Shown here: positions 17,405 to 26,341 of the stretch, piece by piece
Layout: each line of letters opens with the position of its first letter
Numbering within the stretch: position 1 is the stretch's first letter
Assembly: GCF_029761915.1 (NCBI RefSeq)
Contig: NZ_CP121695.1
Span: 6,043,501-6,107,500, forward strand
Direction: 5' to 3'
Source of the DNA: Bradyrhizobium sp. CB1650
Lineage (GTDB): Bacteria; Pseudomonadota; Alphaproteobacteria; Rhizobiales; Xanthobacteraceae
Length of the DNA: 64,000 nt
Translations under genes and position numbers: made by a program
Notes under the pieces: generated by a model
What the model was told of the DNA's origin: nothing
Databases searched by the model: none
The model's input: only the letters and a program-made list of their open reading frames with translations

Positions 17405-18988
17405 CTACTCCGCCATCTCGACGGCCTGGGCGCTCGCCGGCCCCGCCAGCGGCCTCTCCTCCATCGCGATCAGGCAGAGCGCGGCCGTGGCCATCATCGC
17501 GGCCGCCGCACCGAAGACGTAGCGGAACGCGAGCATCATGTCGGCCGAGGGAATCGCATTGACGGCGCCGTGATGCTCGCCTGCCAGCGGAATGTCCGCG
17601 CCCAGCGCGATCAGCAGGATGGCGGCAAAAGCCGCGACCGCGAACGAGGACATCAGCGAGCGGAAGAAATTCATCGCGCCGGTAATGGTGCCGACCTGGG
17701 CACGGGCGACCGAATTCTGGAGCGAGACGACACAGACCGGGAAAGTCGTGCCGAGCCCCAGCGCGAACGCGGCCATCAGAAGCAAGAGTCCCCAAAGCGG
17801 CAGCGTCAGGAATGTGAGGCCGAGGCCGCAGAGCGCGGCCCACGACGTGCCGACGACTGCGACGCGCTTGTAGTGCTTGGCGCGCGCCATGGTCCGGCCG
17901 GCGATGGCCGCGCCGCAGGTCGAGACCGCCGCGAGCGGAATCAACGCGAGCCCCGCCTCGCTGGCGCTGAGACGATAGACGGACTCGTAATAGAGCGGGA
18001 GCTGAACGGTGAGGCCGGTGATCGCACCGAGCGCGCAGCCGCCGGCCGTGAGCGCGTAGGGCGCAACCGTTCCGCCGAGCAGCGGCAGCGGCAGGAACGG
18101 CTCGTCGGCCCGGCGCGCGTGCCACACGAAGGTGAACGCCAACGCAACCGCCCCACCCACCATCGCAAGGACGGTGGGCGAGAGCCAAGCGTAGCGGGTG
18201 CCGCCCCAGGTCAGCACCAGCATGAAGACGACCGCGGACGCCATCAGCAGCACGCCGCCGAGCCAGTCGACCTCGCGCCTGCGATGGAATACAGGGATCT
18301 TGTTCATCTTCGGCAGCAGCAGCGCAAGAGCCGCGGCTGCGAGCGGCAGGTTGATCCAGAAGATCATCGACCAGTGCAGATGCTCGGCGAACACGCCGCC
18401 GATGACGGGGCCGAGGATGCCGCCGACCATCCAGACGCTGGAGAAATAGGCCTGGTACTGGCCGCGCTCGCGCGGTGAGACGACATCGGAGATCACGGTC
18501 TGCACGACCGGCATGATGCCGCCGCCGCCGAGGCCCTGCAGGCCGCGGGCCAGAATCAGCATCGGCATGCTCGGCGCAATCGCGCAGAGGATCGACCCGG
18601 CAACGAACAGGCTGAGCGAGGTGATGAGCATGGCGCGGCGGCCATAGATGTCGCTCAGCGTTCCGAACACCGGCGCGACCGCGGTCGAGGCCAGCAGATA
18701 GGCCGTGATTACCCAGGACAGGTTCGAAACGTCGTGGAACTGGCGCCCGATGGTCGGCAGCGCGGTCGCCACGATGGTCTGGTCCAGCGCCGCCAGGAAC
18801 ATCGTCAGCATCAGGCTGATCACGATGGTCCGCACCTCATCGCTCGTGAGCGGCACCGGCGGCGCGATGGAGGGCGAGTCGCTGACGCTGATGACCTCGG
18901 AGGGAAGTCGGGAGAGCTCGTCGGCGATGTCGTCAGGCAACGCCTGGGTATCGGCAGATTGGCTGCTCTGCCGTTCGAACTTGTTCAT
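17405..18988 (-). CDS. MFS efflux transporter, DHA2 (14-helix) family
   Basis: A 527-residue protein from the ATG at 18988 (an in-frame start at 19018 adds ten residues). An acidic hydrophilic N-terminus of about 50 residues precedes 14 predicted membrane segments. The DHA2 signature LDQTIVATALPTIGRQF lies in helix 1, motif A-like GTLSDIYGRRAML after helix 2, and GGIMPVVQTVISD further on. Such transporters export drugs, dyes or small toxic metabolites with proton antiport. No MarR/TetR regulator or membrane-fusion partner is next to it, so inducer and substrate are unknown. Confidence 0.9.
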   Translation of the reverse strand: MNKFERQSSQSADTQALPDDIADELSRLPSEVISVSDSPSIAPPVPLTSDEVRTIVISLMLTMFLAALDQTIVATALPTIGRQFHDVSNLSWVITAYLLASTAVAPVFGTLSDIYGRRAMLITSLSLFVAGSILCAIAPSMPMLILARGLQGLGGGGIMPVVQTVISDVVSPRERGQYQAYFSSVWMVGGILGPVIGGVFAEHLHWSMIFWINLPLAAAALALLLPKMNKIPVFHRRREVDWLGGVLLMASAVVFMLVLTWGGTRYAWLSPTVLAMVGGAVALAFTFVWHARRADEPFLPLPLLGGTVAPYALTAGGCALGAITGLTVQLPLYYESVYRLSASEAGLALIPLAAVSTCGAAIAGRTMARAKHYKRVAVVGTSWAALCGLGLTFLTLPLWGLLLLMAAFALGLGTTFPVCVVSLQNSVARAQVGTITGAMNFFRSLMSSFAVAAFAAILLIALGADIPLAGEHHGAVNAIPSADMMLAFRYVFGAAAAMMATAALCLIAMEERPLAGPASAQAVEMAE

Positions 18989-19174
18989 GTCGATCGGACG
19001 TCGTGGGTAGCGGCGCAACGCCGCGAAGGATTCGTTCTATCTAGACAATTTAAACAGCAAACTTCTTCCCGGGCAGGCACCGCGACGCATGGGAGCATCC
19101 CGCCCCCGCGTCATCCCGAACACGTGATCGCTTTATGGATCAGGGAACAGCGATCAACTCTTCAGACGTCGCTT

Positions 19175-19690
19175 TCAGTCCTTGGGACGTCGCTTGAGGC
19201 GTGCCCGTTTCGGCAGCAGCGCCGGCCATTGCACGATGTGATCCTCGAGCTCCTCGTCCGGGATGTCCTCCTCGCTGGCCTCGACCCGCCCACGGACGGA
19301 AACGCCGGCCTCGTGAACGGTGTTGGGATCGCCGGAGACCAGGGGATGCCACCAATAGAGATCACGTCCCTCGGCGACGAGCTTGTAGCCGCAGCTCGGC
19401 GGCAGCCAGTTCAGGGTGCGGACATTGGCCGGGGTCAGGCGGACGCAGTCCGGAACCTTGTCCGAGCGATTCGGGTAGTCCTTGCAGGCGCAGGTCCCGG
19501 CATCGAGCAGCTTGCAGCCGACGTGGGTAAAATAGATCTGGCCGGTATCCTCGTCCTCGAGCTTGTTCAGGCAGCAGCGGCCGCAGCCGTCGCAAAGGCT
19601 CTCCCATTCAGCCTCCGACATCTCTTCCAACGTCTTGGTTTTCCAGAAGAATCTCTCCTGGTCTGAAGGTCGTTTGCGAGCTGCGGTCAT
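19175..19690 (-). CDS. YcgN/UPF0260 family Cys-cluster protein
   Basis: A 171-residue protein from the ATG at 19690, which has GAGG at good spacing; a TTG four codons upstream is less likely. Cys residues cluster as [12 protein letters not shown] (~residue 36), VGCKLLD, TCACKDY and PDCVRL, the pattern of the YcgN / YkgJ-like cysteine-cluster family thought to bind a metal or Fe-S cluster. [19 protein letters not shown] at the N-terminus is typical of YcgN. The biochemical role is unknown. It is divergent from the penicillin-binding protein gene. Confidence 0.9.
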   Translation of the reverse strand: MTAARKRPSDQERFFWKTKTLEEMSEAEWESLCDGCGRCCLNKLEDEDTGQIYFTHVGCKLLDAGTCACKDYPNRSDKVPDCVRLTPANVRTLNWLPPSCGYKLVAEGRDLYWWHPLVSGDPNTVHEAGVSVRGRVEASEEDIPDEELEDHIVQWPALLPKRARLKRRPKD

Positions 19691-19984
19691 GCGCCTCAAC
19701 AAGATTCGAAAGAGCTACGGCCAACTTCATCTAGGGCGAGGCCCGCTCATGCTGCAAGCAGCGCCCGGCAGAGCCCCGTAAAGAATCGGGGCCAATTAGG
19801 CCTGTTGTTCAAAATCGCGAGCATAGCCATTGGTTTATAGGCCCCGCTCGGCTAGAAGAAACCCCAAGTCCCCTCGGACGCGAACCGGGCGCCTTGGGTT
19901 TGCCGCAACACTCGCGCAAGACGTCCCGATGCCGCCCCCGGCCGGGTGCTTGAACGGTTTTGAACCGAGCCTCAAGGGTTCTAG

Positions 19985-22282
19985 GTGCGCCAGATCATAC
20001 CACCGCATTGGAAGTCCAGGGTCCGGAATTTCTTCCTGGATCTCGATGCGCGCATCGACTCCTCGCTGTTCTCCTCGGCCAAGGGCATCCGCGAGCTCTA
20101 CGAGCGCTACTCGACCTTCATGGACCGCTTCTACGTCGGACGGTGGAAACGCTGGGTGTTCATCGAGCCGCTGTCGGAAGCCGCGACCCTCGGGCTCGGC
20201 GGCCTGGTGCTGCTGCTCGCGCTCGCCATCCCCGCCTTCCGCGAGACGGCGGACGAGGACTGGCTGAAGAAGTCCGACCTGGCGGTGACCTTCCTCGACC
20301 GCTACGGCAACCCGATCGGCAGCCGCGGCATCAAGCACAACGACTCGATCCCGCTGGAAGACTTTCCGGACGTGCTGATCAAGGCGACGCTCGCGACCGA
20401 AGACCGCCGCTTCTACGACCATTTCGGCATCGACATCGCCGGAACCGCGCGCGCCCTCGTCACCAACGCCCAGGCCGGCGGCGTGCGCCAGGGCGGCTCC
20501 TCGATCACCCAGCAGCTCGCCAAGAACCTGTTCCTGAGCAACGAGCGCACCATCGAGCGCAAGATCAACGAGGCGTTCCTCGCCGTCTGGCTGGAATGGC
20601 GCCTGAGCAAGAACGAGATCCTCAAGCTGTATCTCGACCGCGCCTATATGGGCGGCGGCACCTTCGGCGTCGACGGCGCGGCGCATTTCTACTTCAACAA
20701 GTCGGCGCGCGACGTGAACCTCGCGGAAGCCGCCATGCTCGCCGGCCTGTTCAAGGCCCCGACCAAATATGCCCCGCACATCAACCTGCCCGCCGCCCGC
20801 GCCCGCGCCAACGTCGTGCTCGACAACCTCGTCGATGCCGGCTTCATGACCGAGGGCCAGGTGTTCGGCGCCCGCCGCAACCCCGCCTTCGCGGTCGACC
20901 GCCGCGACGAGAACTCGCCGAACTATTATCTCGACTATGCCTTCGACGAGATGCGCAAGCTCGTCGACACCTTCCCGAAGTCGTACACCGAGCGCGTCTT
21001 CGTCGTCCGCACCGCGATCGACAGCAATGTGCAGAAGGCCGCCGAAGAGGCGATCGAGAACCAGCTTCGCCAGTTCGGCCGCGACTACCACGCAACGCAG
21101 GCGGCGACCGTCGTCGCCGACCTCGACGGCGGCATCCGCGCCATGGTCGGCGGCCGCGACTATGGCGCGAGCCAGTTCAACCGCGCCACCGACGCTTATC
21201 GCCAGCCCGGCTCGTCGTTCAAACCCTACGTTTACACCACTGCGCTCTTGAACGGTTACACGCCGAACTCGGTCGTGGTCGACGGTCCGGTTTGCATCGG
21301 CAATTGGTGCCCGCAGAACTATGGCCACTCCTATTCCGGCTCGGTGACGCTGACCCAGGCGATCACGCGCTCGATCAACGTGGTGCCGGTGAAGCTGTCG
21401 ATCGAGATCGGCCGAAGGGAGCAGCCGAAGGCGCCGAATCCGGCCAAGCTGGGCCGCGCCAAGATCGTCGAGGTCGCCCGCCGCTTCGGCATCAAGGCGC
21501 CGCTGCCCGACACGCCGTCGCTGCCGATCGGCTCCGACGAGGTCACCGTGCTCGAGCATGCGGTGGCTTATGCGACCTTCCCGAACAGGGGCAAGGCCGT
21601 GACGCCGCACGCGGTGCTGGAAGTGCGCACCGGCGCCGGCGATCTGGTCTGGCGCTGGGACCGCGACGGTCCCAAGCCCCGGCAAGCCATTCCGCCGAAC
21701 ACCGCCGCCGACATGGCCGGCATGATGAGCCACGTGGTGAGCGAAGGCACCGCGCGCCGCGCCGCGCTCGACGGCATTCCGACCGCGGGCAAGACCGGCA
21801 CCACCAACGCCTATCGCGACGCCTGGTTCGTCGGCTACACCGGCAACTTCACCTGCGCGGTCTGGTACGGCAATGACGACTATTCGCCGACCAACCGCAT
21901 GACCGGCGGCTCGCTGCCGGCGCAGACCTGGCACGACATCATGGTCGCCGCGCATCAGGGCGTCGAAGTCAGGGAGATTCCCGGCATCGGCATGGGCCAG
22001 AAGCTGCCGCCGCAGCCGGCGCACGCCAACGCGCAGGCCAATGCGGCGCCGAAGGTGCTGGAGACCAAGCCCGGTCCCCCACCGGTGCTGACCAAGCGCG
22101 GCGCCGACATCCTGGTGCGCGTCGAGAAGCTGCTCGACGACGCGGCCAAGACCGCAACCAAGACGACATCCGACGACACGACGAATCCGGCCAAGCCAGG
22201 CTCGTCGTCGAGCGCGCTCGCCTTTCCGCAGAACTATGCGGCGGAAGAGAATGCGAACTCGTCCGCCCCACGCAAGAACTGA
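19985..22282 (+). CDS. class A penicillin-binding protein (PBP1-type transglycosylase/transpeptidase)
   Basis: A 765-residue bifunctional peptidoglycan synthase. A cytoplasmic N-terminus of about 60 residues precedes one membrane anchor (LGLGGLVLLLALAIPAF). The GT51 glycosyltransferase has ATEDRRFYDHFGID, GGSSITQQLAKNLFL and RKINEAFLA. The transpeptidase has SxxK at Ser410 (PGSSFKPY), SxN as SIN, and KTGTT near residue 604. The C-terminal ~100 residues are Ala/Pro/Lys-rich and likely disordered. The start is a GTG at 19985, and no in-frame ATG precedes the N-terminal motif. Two small envelope-protein genes follow within ten bases, implying one operon. Confidence 0.93.
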   Translation: MRQIIPPHWKSRVRNFFLDLDARIDSSLFSSAKGIRELYERYSTFMDRFYVGRWKRWVFIEPLSEAATLGLGGLVLLLALAIPAFRETADEDWLKKSDLAVTFLDRYGNPIGSRGIKHNDSIPLEDFPDVLIKATLATEDRRFYDHFGIDIAGTARALVTNAQAGGVRQGGSSITQQLAKNLFLSNERTIERKINEAFLAVWLEWRLSKNEILKLYLDRAYMGGGTFGVDGAAHFYFNKSARDVNLAEAAMLAGLFKAPTKYAPHINLPAARARANVVLDNLVDAGFMTEGQVFGARRNPAFAVDRRDENSPNYYLDYAFDEMRKLVDTFPKSYTERVFVVRTAIDSNVQKAAEEAIENQLRQFGRDYHATQAATVVADLDGGIRAMVGGRDYGASQFNRATDAYRQPGSSFKPYVYTTALLNGYTPNSVVVDGPVCIGNWCPQNYGHSYSGSVTLTQAITRSINVVPVKLSIEIGRREQPKAPNPAKLGRAKIVEVARRFGIKAPLPDTPSLPIGSDEVTVLEHAVAYATFPNRGKAVTPHAVLEVRTGAGDLVWRWDRDGPKPRQAIPPNTAADMAGMMSHVVSEGTARRAALDGIPTAGKTGTTNAYRDAWFVGYTGNFTCAVWYGNDDYSPTNRMTGGSLPAQTWHDIMVAAHQGVEVREIPGIGMGQKLPPQPAHANAQANAAPKVLETKPGPPPVLTKRGADILVRVEKLLDDAAKTATKTTSDDTTNPAKPGSSSSALAFPQNYAAEENANSSAPRKN

Positions 22283-22291
22283 TCTGATCCC

Positions 22292-22870
22292 GTGCGGCTG
22301 ATCCTGATCACATTGACTACGCTGCTGCTCGCGACCGTCGTCGGCGTCGGGGCAACCTGGATGACGACGACGCGCGGCACCGACATCGGCGCGCTGACGA
22401 TCGGCGCCTGGACGGCGCGCCCCAGAACCGGCACCGCGGACGTCGATCCCTATTCGCGCGCCACCATCGTACGCAACGGCGAGCTGCCGATCGGCACTGG
22501 CGACGGCGTGGCATTCACGGCGATCGCCGACGACAAGAAGAAGGCTCTCGACGGCCGCTGCGACGTCGTCGTGTCCGGCGTGACACCGCCGGCACGGTTC
22601 TGGACGCTGACGCTCTACGACCGCAAGGGCCATCTCGTCGCCAACTCGCTGCAGCGCTACGGTTTCACCAGCCAGGAGATCGTCCGCCAGTCCGACGGCT
22701 CGTTCGAGATCCGAATCGCCTCGCGCTCGCGCGCCGGCAACTGGCTGCCGACCGGCGGCATCGAGCGCTACGCGCTGATGCTTCGCCTCTACGACACGCC
22801 GGTAGGCGTCGCGACGCGCACCCAGCGCGACGCGCCGATGCCCACGATCACGACGGTGGGCTGCTCATGA
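22292..22870 (+). CDS. DUF1214 domain protein, membrane-anchored
   Basis: A 192-residue protein with an N-terminal anchor (MRLILITLTTLLLATVVGVG) and a periplasmic DUF1214-like domain. The diagnostic stretches are PPARFWTLTLYDRKGHLV, SLQRYGFTSQEIV and NWLPTGGIERYALMLRLYD. The GTG start lies nine bases after the penicillin-binding protein stop. The gene ends with a 4-base ATGA overlap with the next gene. DUF1214 is normally the C-terminal half of DUF1254-DUF1214 proteins; here it is a separate protein placed before its partner. Function unknown. Confidence 0.82.
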   Translation: MRLILITLTTLLLATVVGVGATWMTTTRGTDIGALTIGAWTARPRTGTADVDPYSRATIVRNGELPIGTGDGVAFTAIADDKKKALDGRCDVVVSGVTPPARFWTLTLYDRKGHLVANSLQRYGFTSQEIVRQSDGSFEIRIASRSRAGNWLPTGGIERYALMLRLYDTPVGVATRTQRDAPMPTITTVGCS

Positions 22871-23451
22871 TCCGGCTACTGTTCACCATCGCCGCCGGTA
22901 TCCTTTTGGGCCTCGTGGTCCATCTGGTCAGCGTGCTGGCGCTGCCGCGGATCGCGACCCAGGACGCCTATTCGCGGCTGACGCCGATGACCAAGCTCAA
23001 CGCGGTCACGCAGCTTCCCCTCGCCGATCCCAATACCTCGCCGATGCCGTTCATGGATCCGGCCTTTGCGCAGGCGATCTGCCGCTACGACCTGTCGGGC
23101 GGGCCCCTCAAGCTCGCGGTGCCGGTGAGTCAGGCCTATACCTCGGTGTCGTTCTACACCCGCAACGAGATCGCCTATTACGCCATCAACGACCGTTCGG
23201 CGGGCAAGAAGGTGATCGAGCTCGACCTGATGACGGAAGCGCAGCACAACGAGCTGCCCGAGGACGAAGAGGTCACGGCCGCCGACCGCCTGATCATCGA
23301 CTCGCCCAGCGCGACCGGCCTGATCGTGATGAAGGCGCTCGCCGCCGAGCCCGGACTGATGCAACAAGCACAGGCTTCGCTCGCCGCCGCGACCTGCGCG
23401 GTTCAGACCGAGCCGCCCGCGAAGGCGGAGACGCCGCGCGGTCGCCGCTGA
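22867..23451 (+). CDS. DUF1254 domain protein, membrane-anchored
   Basis: A 194-residue protein starting MIRLLFTIAAGILLGLVVHL (membrane anchor). A DUF1254-like soluble part includes PMPFMDPAFAQAICRYDLS, GPLKLAVPVSQAYTSVSFY and a C-terminal conserved Cys (AAATCAVQ). It overlaps the DUF1214 gene by ATGA, so the two are translationally coupled and likely form a complex that rebuilds the usual two-domain protein. The neighbouring penicillin-binding protein suggests an envelope role, but this is inference. Its C-terminus is charged and ends PRGRR. Confidence 0.75.
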   Translation: MIRLLFTIAAGILLGLVVHLVSVLALPRIATQDAYSRLTPMTKLNAVTQLPLADPNTSPMPFMDPAFAQAICRYDLSGGPLKLAVPVSQAYTSVSFYTRNEIAYYAINDRSAGKKVIELDLMTEAQHNELPEDEEVTAADRLIIDSPSATGLIVMKALAAEPGLMQQAQASLAAATCAVQTEPPAKAETPRGRR

Positions 23452-23535
23452 TCCGACCGTTTTCGCACGCTCACCAAAAATCCGCCAAACACCCCCATGC
23501 AACGGAGAGGGGCGGAGAAGCAGACCCAAATTTGC

Positions 23536-23766
23536 TCATTTGAGTTTCGTCGGGTTCGGGCCGTCTCCGCGCAGTAATTCTCCAAGTTGCTGGACAAGCT
23601 GAGTAGCGGCTTCCTCGTCAACGAGGAAGTCATAGTGTCCTTTGTGAGTGACGAGGGTCACCGTCCCCAGAAGCTCATGGGGAGAATCTCGGGCTGCGAC
23701 GACCCCGCTTTCCAGCACGATCAGATCGACAATGTCGTCGCTCATGTTCAGTGGCGGATCGGGCAT
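23536..23766 (-). CDS. small acidic hypothetical protein
   Basis: A 76-residue protein from the ATG at 23766 (MPDPPLNMSDDIVDLIVLES). It contains ELLGTVTLVTHKGHYDFLVDEEAATQLVQQLGELL, which looks like a compact beta-rich fold followed by a helix. Similar small proteins with an EEAA-QL--L tail are common in rhizobial genomes, but I know of no function. The frame stays open upstream to 23877, though that extension is atypical. It is alone in a low-density region. Confidence 0.6.
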   Translation of the reverse strand: MPDPPLNMSDDIVDLIVLESGVVAARDSPHELLGTVTLVTHKGHYDFLVDEEAATQLVQQLGELLRGDGPNPTKLK

Positions 23767-24171
23767 GGTGCGAATTTCCAATCTCGGTTGGTCACGATGT
23801 ACCCAAATCGGCAAATCATGGTTGCAGCCGGTATCGCGCTTTCGCGCCGCCGGCTGGCTGGGGCGAACATGATCCACGCAACTGTCAAGCTCATCGCCCG
23901 CTCATCAGCAAAGTGCAGGCGCGGATCATCCGCAAGCGCGGAAAACTGATCGTGGTCAGCAACCTCCGAAACCCCGTGAGAGCGATCAACAGATGCCGAG
24001 ACTCCGAGCGGTCAATAACGGGTGCCATTGGAAGTTGTGCGAGATCGGCAGGATGATCACCGTACCCGTCCTCCATTTCTCTTGCGCACGTCCCGCGGTT
24101 GCGGTTTGATATCGGGATTAAGTACCGAATTGATTTTGCGTTTCCCGATCCGAACTTGTTGAGGGGGGAAT
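23767..24171. other. non-coding interval in the low-density region
   Basis: About 400 bases with only short, motif-free open frames. Base composition is a little less GC-rich near 24060-24170. A GAGGGGGG ribosome-binding site lies just before the gene at 24172. No repeat, RNA gene or gene remnant was recognised. Confidence 0.45.
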
Positions 24172-24381
24172 ATGATTGACCTTGAAGGGAAATTGGTGCG
24201 GTTCGAAGAACTCGCTGGCGAATGCGAGCTCATTGCCAAGCTGGCCACGGACCACAAGAAGCGTGAGCTGTTTCTGCGCGTGGGGGGTCACTACCGCGAC
24301 CTGGCGGCCGACGTCAAAACAGCGATCATGAACGCTTCGCTCGACCGCACGAACGATCCAGACGGCAGCTTGCCATCCTGA
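24172..24381 (+). CDS. small helical hypothetical protein (rhizobial type)
   Basis: A 69-residue protein: MIDLEGKLVRFEELAGECEL then IAKLATDHKKRELFLRVGGHYRDLAADVKTAI. The ECE--A--ATD-KKRELF----HYR-LA pattern is a recurrent short family in Bradyrhizobium and Rhodopseudomonas and is predicted fully helical. A strong GAGGGGGG precedes the ATG. No function is known, and it is not clearly in an operon. Confidence 0.7.
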   Translation: MIDLEGKLVRFEELAGECELIAKLATDHKKRELFLRVGGHYRDLAADVKTAIMNASLDRTNDPDGSLPS

Positions 24382-24477
24382 TATTCGCGAGCCCAGATCG
24401 CTGCACCGGGTTCACGCCGACGGTGAGCGGCGGTCTGCGCGAGACGACCAAGAAGCGAAGCGGGCGGGGGCGCATCC

Positions 24478-24789
24478 GTGTCGATTTACGATCCATTGCG
24501 ACAGAGACTGGCCAGAGTTCAAGATCGGACCGTCCGACTTACCTTTGCCGAGATCGAAACCCTCCTGGGGCGGTCTCTGCCTTCCTCTGCCTACAAATTC
24601 TCGGCCTGGTGGGGCAACGAGACGTCCCGGACGGCCGGCCACACACAGTCGAGAGCGTGGCTCCTGACCGGATTCCACGCAAGAGTTTCGCTCAAGCTTC
24701 GTGTCGTCGAATTTGAGCGCAGGTACGTGAGCGATGTTGGTCCGAAGCATCAGTTGGCGCGAGCACCGAACGAACAGTCGGGCGGCTGA
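24478..24789 (+). CDS. DUF7662-like small protein
   Basis: A 103-residue protein from a GTG at 24478: SIYDPLRQRLARVQDRTVRLTF, then EIETLLGRSLPSSAYKFSAWW and QSRAWLLTGF. The order YDPL - L(S/T)F-EIE-ILGR-LP-SA-----WW - (S)-AW---G resembles the DUF7662 domain seen in small proteins and at the ends of some restriction or defence proteins. The last ~20 residues are atypical. It stands alone in the low-density region; function unknown. Confidence 0.65.
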   Translation: MSIYDPLRQRLARVQDRTVRLTFAEIETLLGRSLPSSAYKFSAWWGNETSRTAGHTQSRAWLLTGFHARVSLKLRVVEFERRYVSDVGPKHQLARAPNEQSGG

Positions 24790-25042
24790 TGCGTGTCCTG
24801 CGGACGCTCTTGCTATCGCTGGCCCGCAGCAGGAAAGATCCTGATCGATCCCTCCTCGCCCGGCGCCACGCGCCTCCTGACGCGGTTCCCGAATTAACGA
24901 ACTTCCACGCCATCAAGCTTAATTCGTGAGTTTGATTGCAGACGCTCAATCGCCGGCTACGATCGCTGCCGTCGGACAATTGTCCCGTCCGGGCCCACCA
25001 TGACGAAGTCGTCGCGCCAAGATATTCGGTGCGGCGGCTTCG

Positions 25043-25342
25043 TTGGTTGTAACCGTGTTCATTGGTTCAGTTTTGAAAAGACTGTCGGATAACGAGTACC
25101 TCGATCTGATCGAAATGCGTCGGCAGCTCACGGCCTTGCGCTCGCAAAATTCCGACAATCGTCTGGTTACGACGCTGTTGAATCGTTTCCTGGTGAAGAT
25201 CGCACTTCTGTCGGGGCCGAAAGATCGGGCGCACGAACAACATCTACGAGCTGAGTTCGCGCGGACGCTGGAGCGGGTTGAGGCAATCGCCTTGCGCAGA
25301 TCATCCTCCAGGCGAACTGCTGCAATCAAACCGTCAAAGTAA
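25043..25342 (+). CDS. hypothetical protein, doubtful
   Basis: A 99-residue frame starting at a TTG (25043) or a GTG four codons later (25055). It runs through LSDNEYLDLIEMRRQLTALR and RLVTTLLNRFLVKIALLSGP to a basic Ser/Arg tail, and is predicted mostly helical. The amino-acid composition looks protein-like, but there is no clear ribosome-binding site and no family match. It may be a degenerate gene. The opposite-strand frame is less plausible. Confidence 0.35.
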   Translation: MVVTVFIGSVLKRLSDNEYLDLIEMRRQLTALRSQNSDNRLVTTLLNRFLVKIALLSGPKDRAHEQHLRAEFARTLERVEAIALRRSSSRRTAAIKPSK

Positions 25343-25664
25343 CGTTGACGATCGGCTCTGGCCGTGCGCGGCGGTGGCAGGCCCGTTGCCCCGCCGGCCG
25401 GCGCTGATGCGCGGGCGGACACGGGCGCCAATCAAAAATCTGAAAAACAACCCCATGCAAAGTAGACGGCGGCGTGCCGGCCAATGCCCGGCACTTTCTG
25501 CGAAGCCATTGACACCTCGAGGCAAAAGACTGGCTCGGCGCGGCAGCCCACCGATCTCGCAGCAGCCGTATTCGGCGCGAGCCTTGGATAGGGCAGCTCC
25601 AACCAAGCACCGGCGTTGGAACAGCCGCTTGGCCACGCCGTTTCCATAGCTGGAGGAAACGGCG
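25343..25664. other. non-coding interval with a probable repeat fragment
   Basis: About 320 bases without a supportable gene. At 25430-25473 a block centred on AAAACAACCCCATGCAAAG resembles a block at 23473-23510 (AAACACCCCCATGCAAC), suggesting decayed copies of one dispersed repeat. The end of the interval carries GGAGG, the ribosome-binding site for the gene at 25665. Confidence 0.35.
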
Positions 25665-25904
25665 ATGAAAACAGCAGCACTTACCTTGGCGATCTTGTTG
25701 GCCTGCTCGATGGGCTATGCCGCTGCCGCCAAGCGCCATCATCACGGCTGGTTCAACTCGATGAACATGATGCACGGCCCCGGCCGCACAGCGGCTCGGA
25801 CCGACCCGAACGGAACGGCGGGCGGTCCGACGAGCGTCAGCGGGACAGGCCCGTCAAGGTTCGGTGGACAAATCCCGGGTGCCAGTGGAGCGGCCCGACA
25901 GTAG
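25665..25904 (+). CDS. small secreted hypothetical protein
   Basis: A 79-residue protein with a clear Sec signal peptide: Lys at position 2, hydrophobic core AALTLAILLACSMGYA, cleavage likely after AAA. The mature part is short, starting with a His run (KRHHHGWFNSMNMMHGPG), then Gly/Ser/Thr-rich and low-complexity. The ATG follows GGAGGAAACGGCG at normal spacing. The His/Met content could bind a metal such as copper or nickel, but that is speculation. It is isolated. Confidence 0.65.
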   Translation: MKTAALTLAILLACSMGYAAAAKRHHHGWFNSMNMMHGPGRTAARTDPNGTAGGPTSVSGTGPSRFGGQIPGASGAARQ

Positions 25905-26341
25905 GTTCGCAAGCCTGAGCCGCGCCTCAAAACTGGAAGGGGCGCGACCGACACGGAGAGTTGCCGTCCGCCAATCTCTGCACGGCAAACTCGATCTCTT
26001 TCGAGGCTTCGTATCGCCGATTGTTACTGAAATCGCCCCGCCGCATTGCAAGGTCGGCTTGTCGCTGCCGGCCGAGGTCTCCGCCGGACGGTTTTGACAC
26101 GTCGGGCAAAACACCGGCATGATACTATCATCACGACGCATGGCACGGTCGAAGGCAGCGACACGAGCGCCCCTTCGGGATCGCGGAACTGGGCGCGCAA
26201 TTTCCCCCAGGGCGTCATGCAAGACATCATGGCAGCAGTTGTCACGCGACAGTGGGACGCAATCGCAAATCGATTGCGTCGTTGAAGCTGCGAGTCTCCG
26301 GGGCTATCGATCAGCGAAACTCACTTCGATCGGAGGAAAGC
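25905..26341. other. non-coding interval with a short repeat-like motif
   Basis: About 440 bases between two small genes. Open frames on both strands lack motifs and start signals. Around 26090-26119, GTTTTGACACGTCGGGCAAA forms a TTTTG...CAAAA pairing and resembles motifs I have seen between Bradyrhizobium genes; its identity is unconfirmed. GGAGG at about 26334 serves the next gene. Confidence 0.35.

Noticed and set aside
19774..19793. GCCCCG / CGGGGC hairpin between the YcgN and PBP genes
   Set aside because: Only six base pairs, in a divergent promoter region with no T-run; could easily be chance in GC-rich DNA.
19960..21876. A long alternate-frame plus-strand frame inside the PBP gene
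   Set aside because: Arg-rich +1-frame shadow; no start signal or motif.
19835..22633. A 932-codon open frame on the minus strand opposite the penicillin-binding protein
   Set aside because: Its composition is His/Arg/Val/Ala-rich, as expected from reading a GC-rich gene backwards. It has no motifs, and the plus-strand PBP is unmistakable.
25000..25092. A 30-codon ATG frame before the hypothetical gene at 25043
   Set aside because: No ribosome-binding site, and it overlaps a longer and more protein-like frame.
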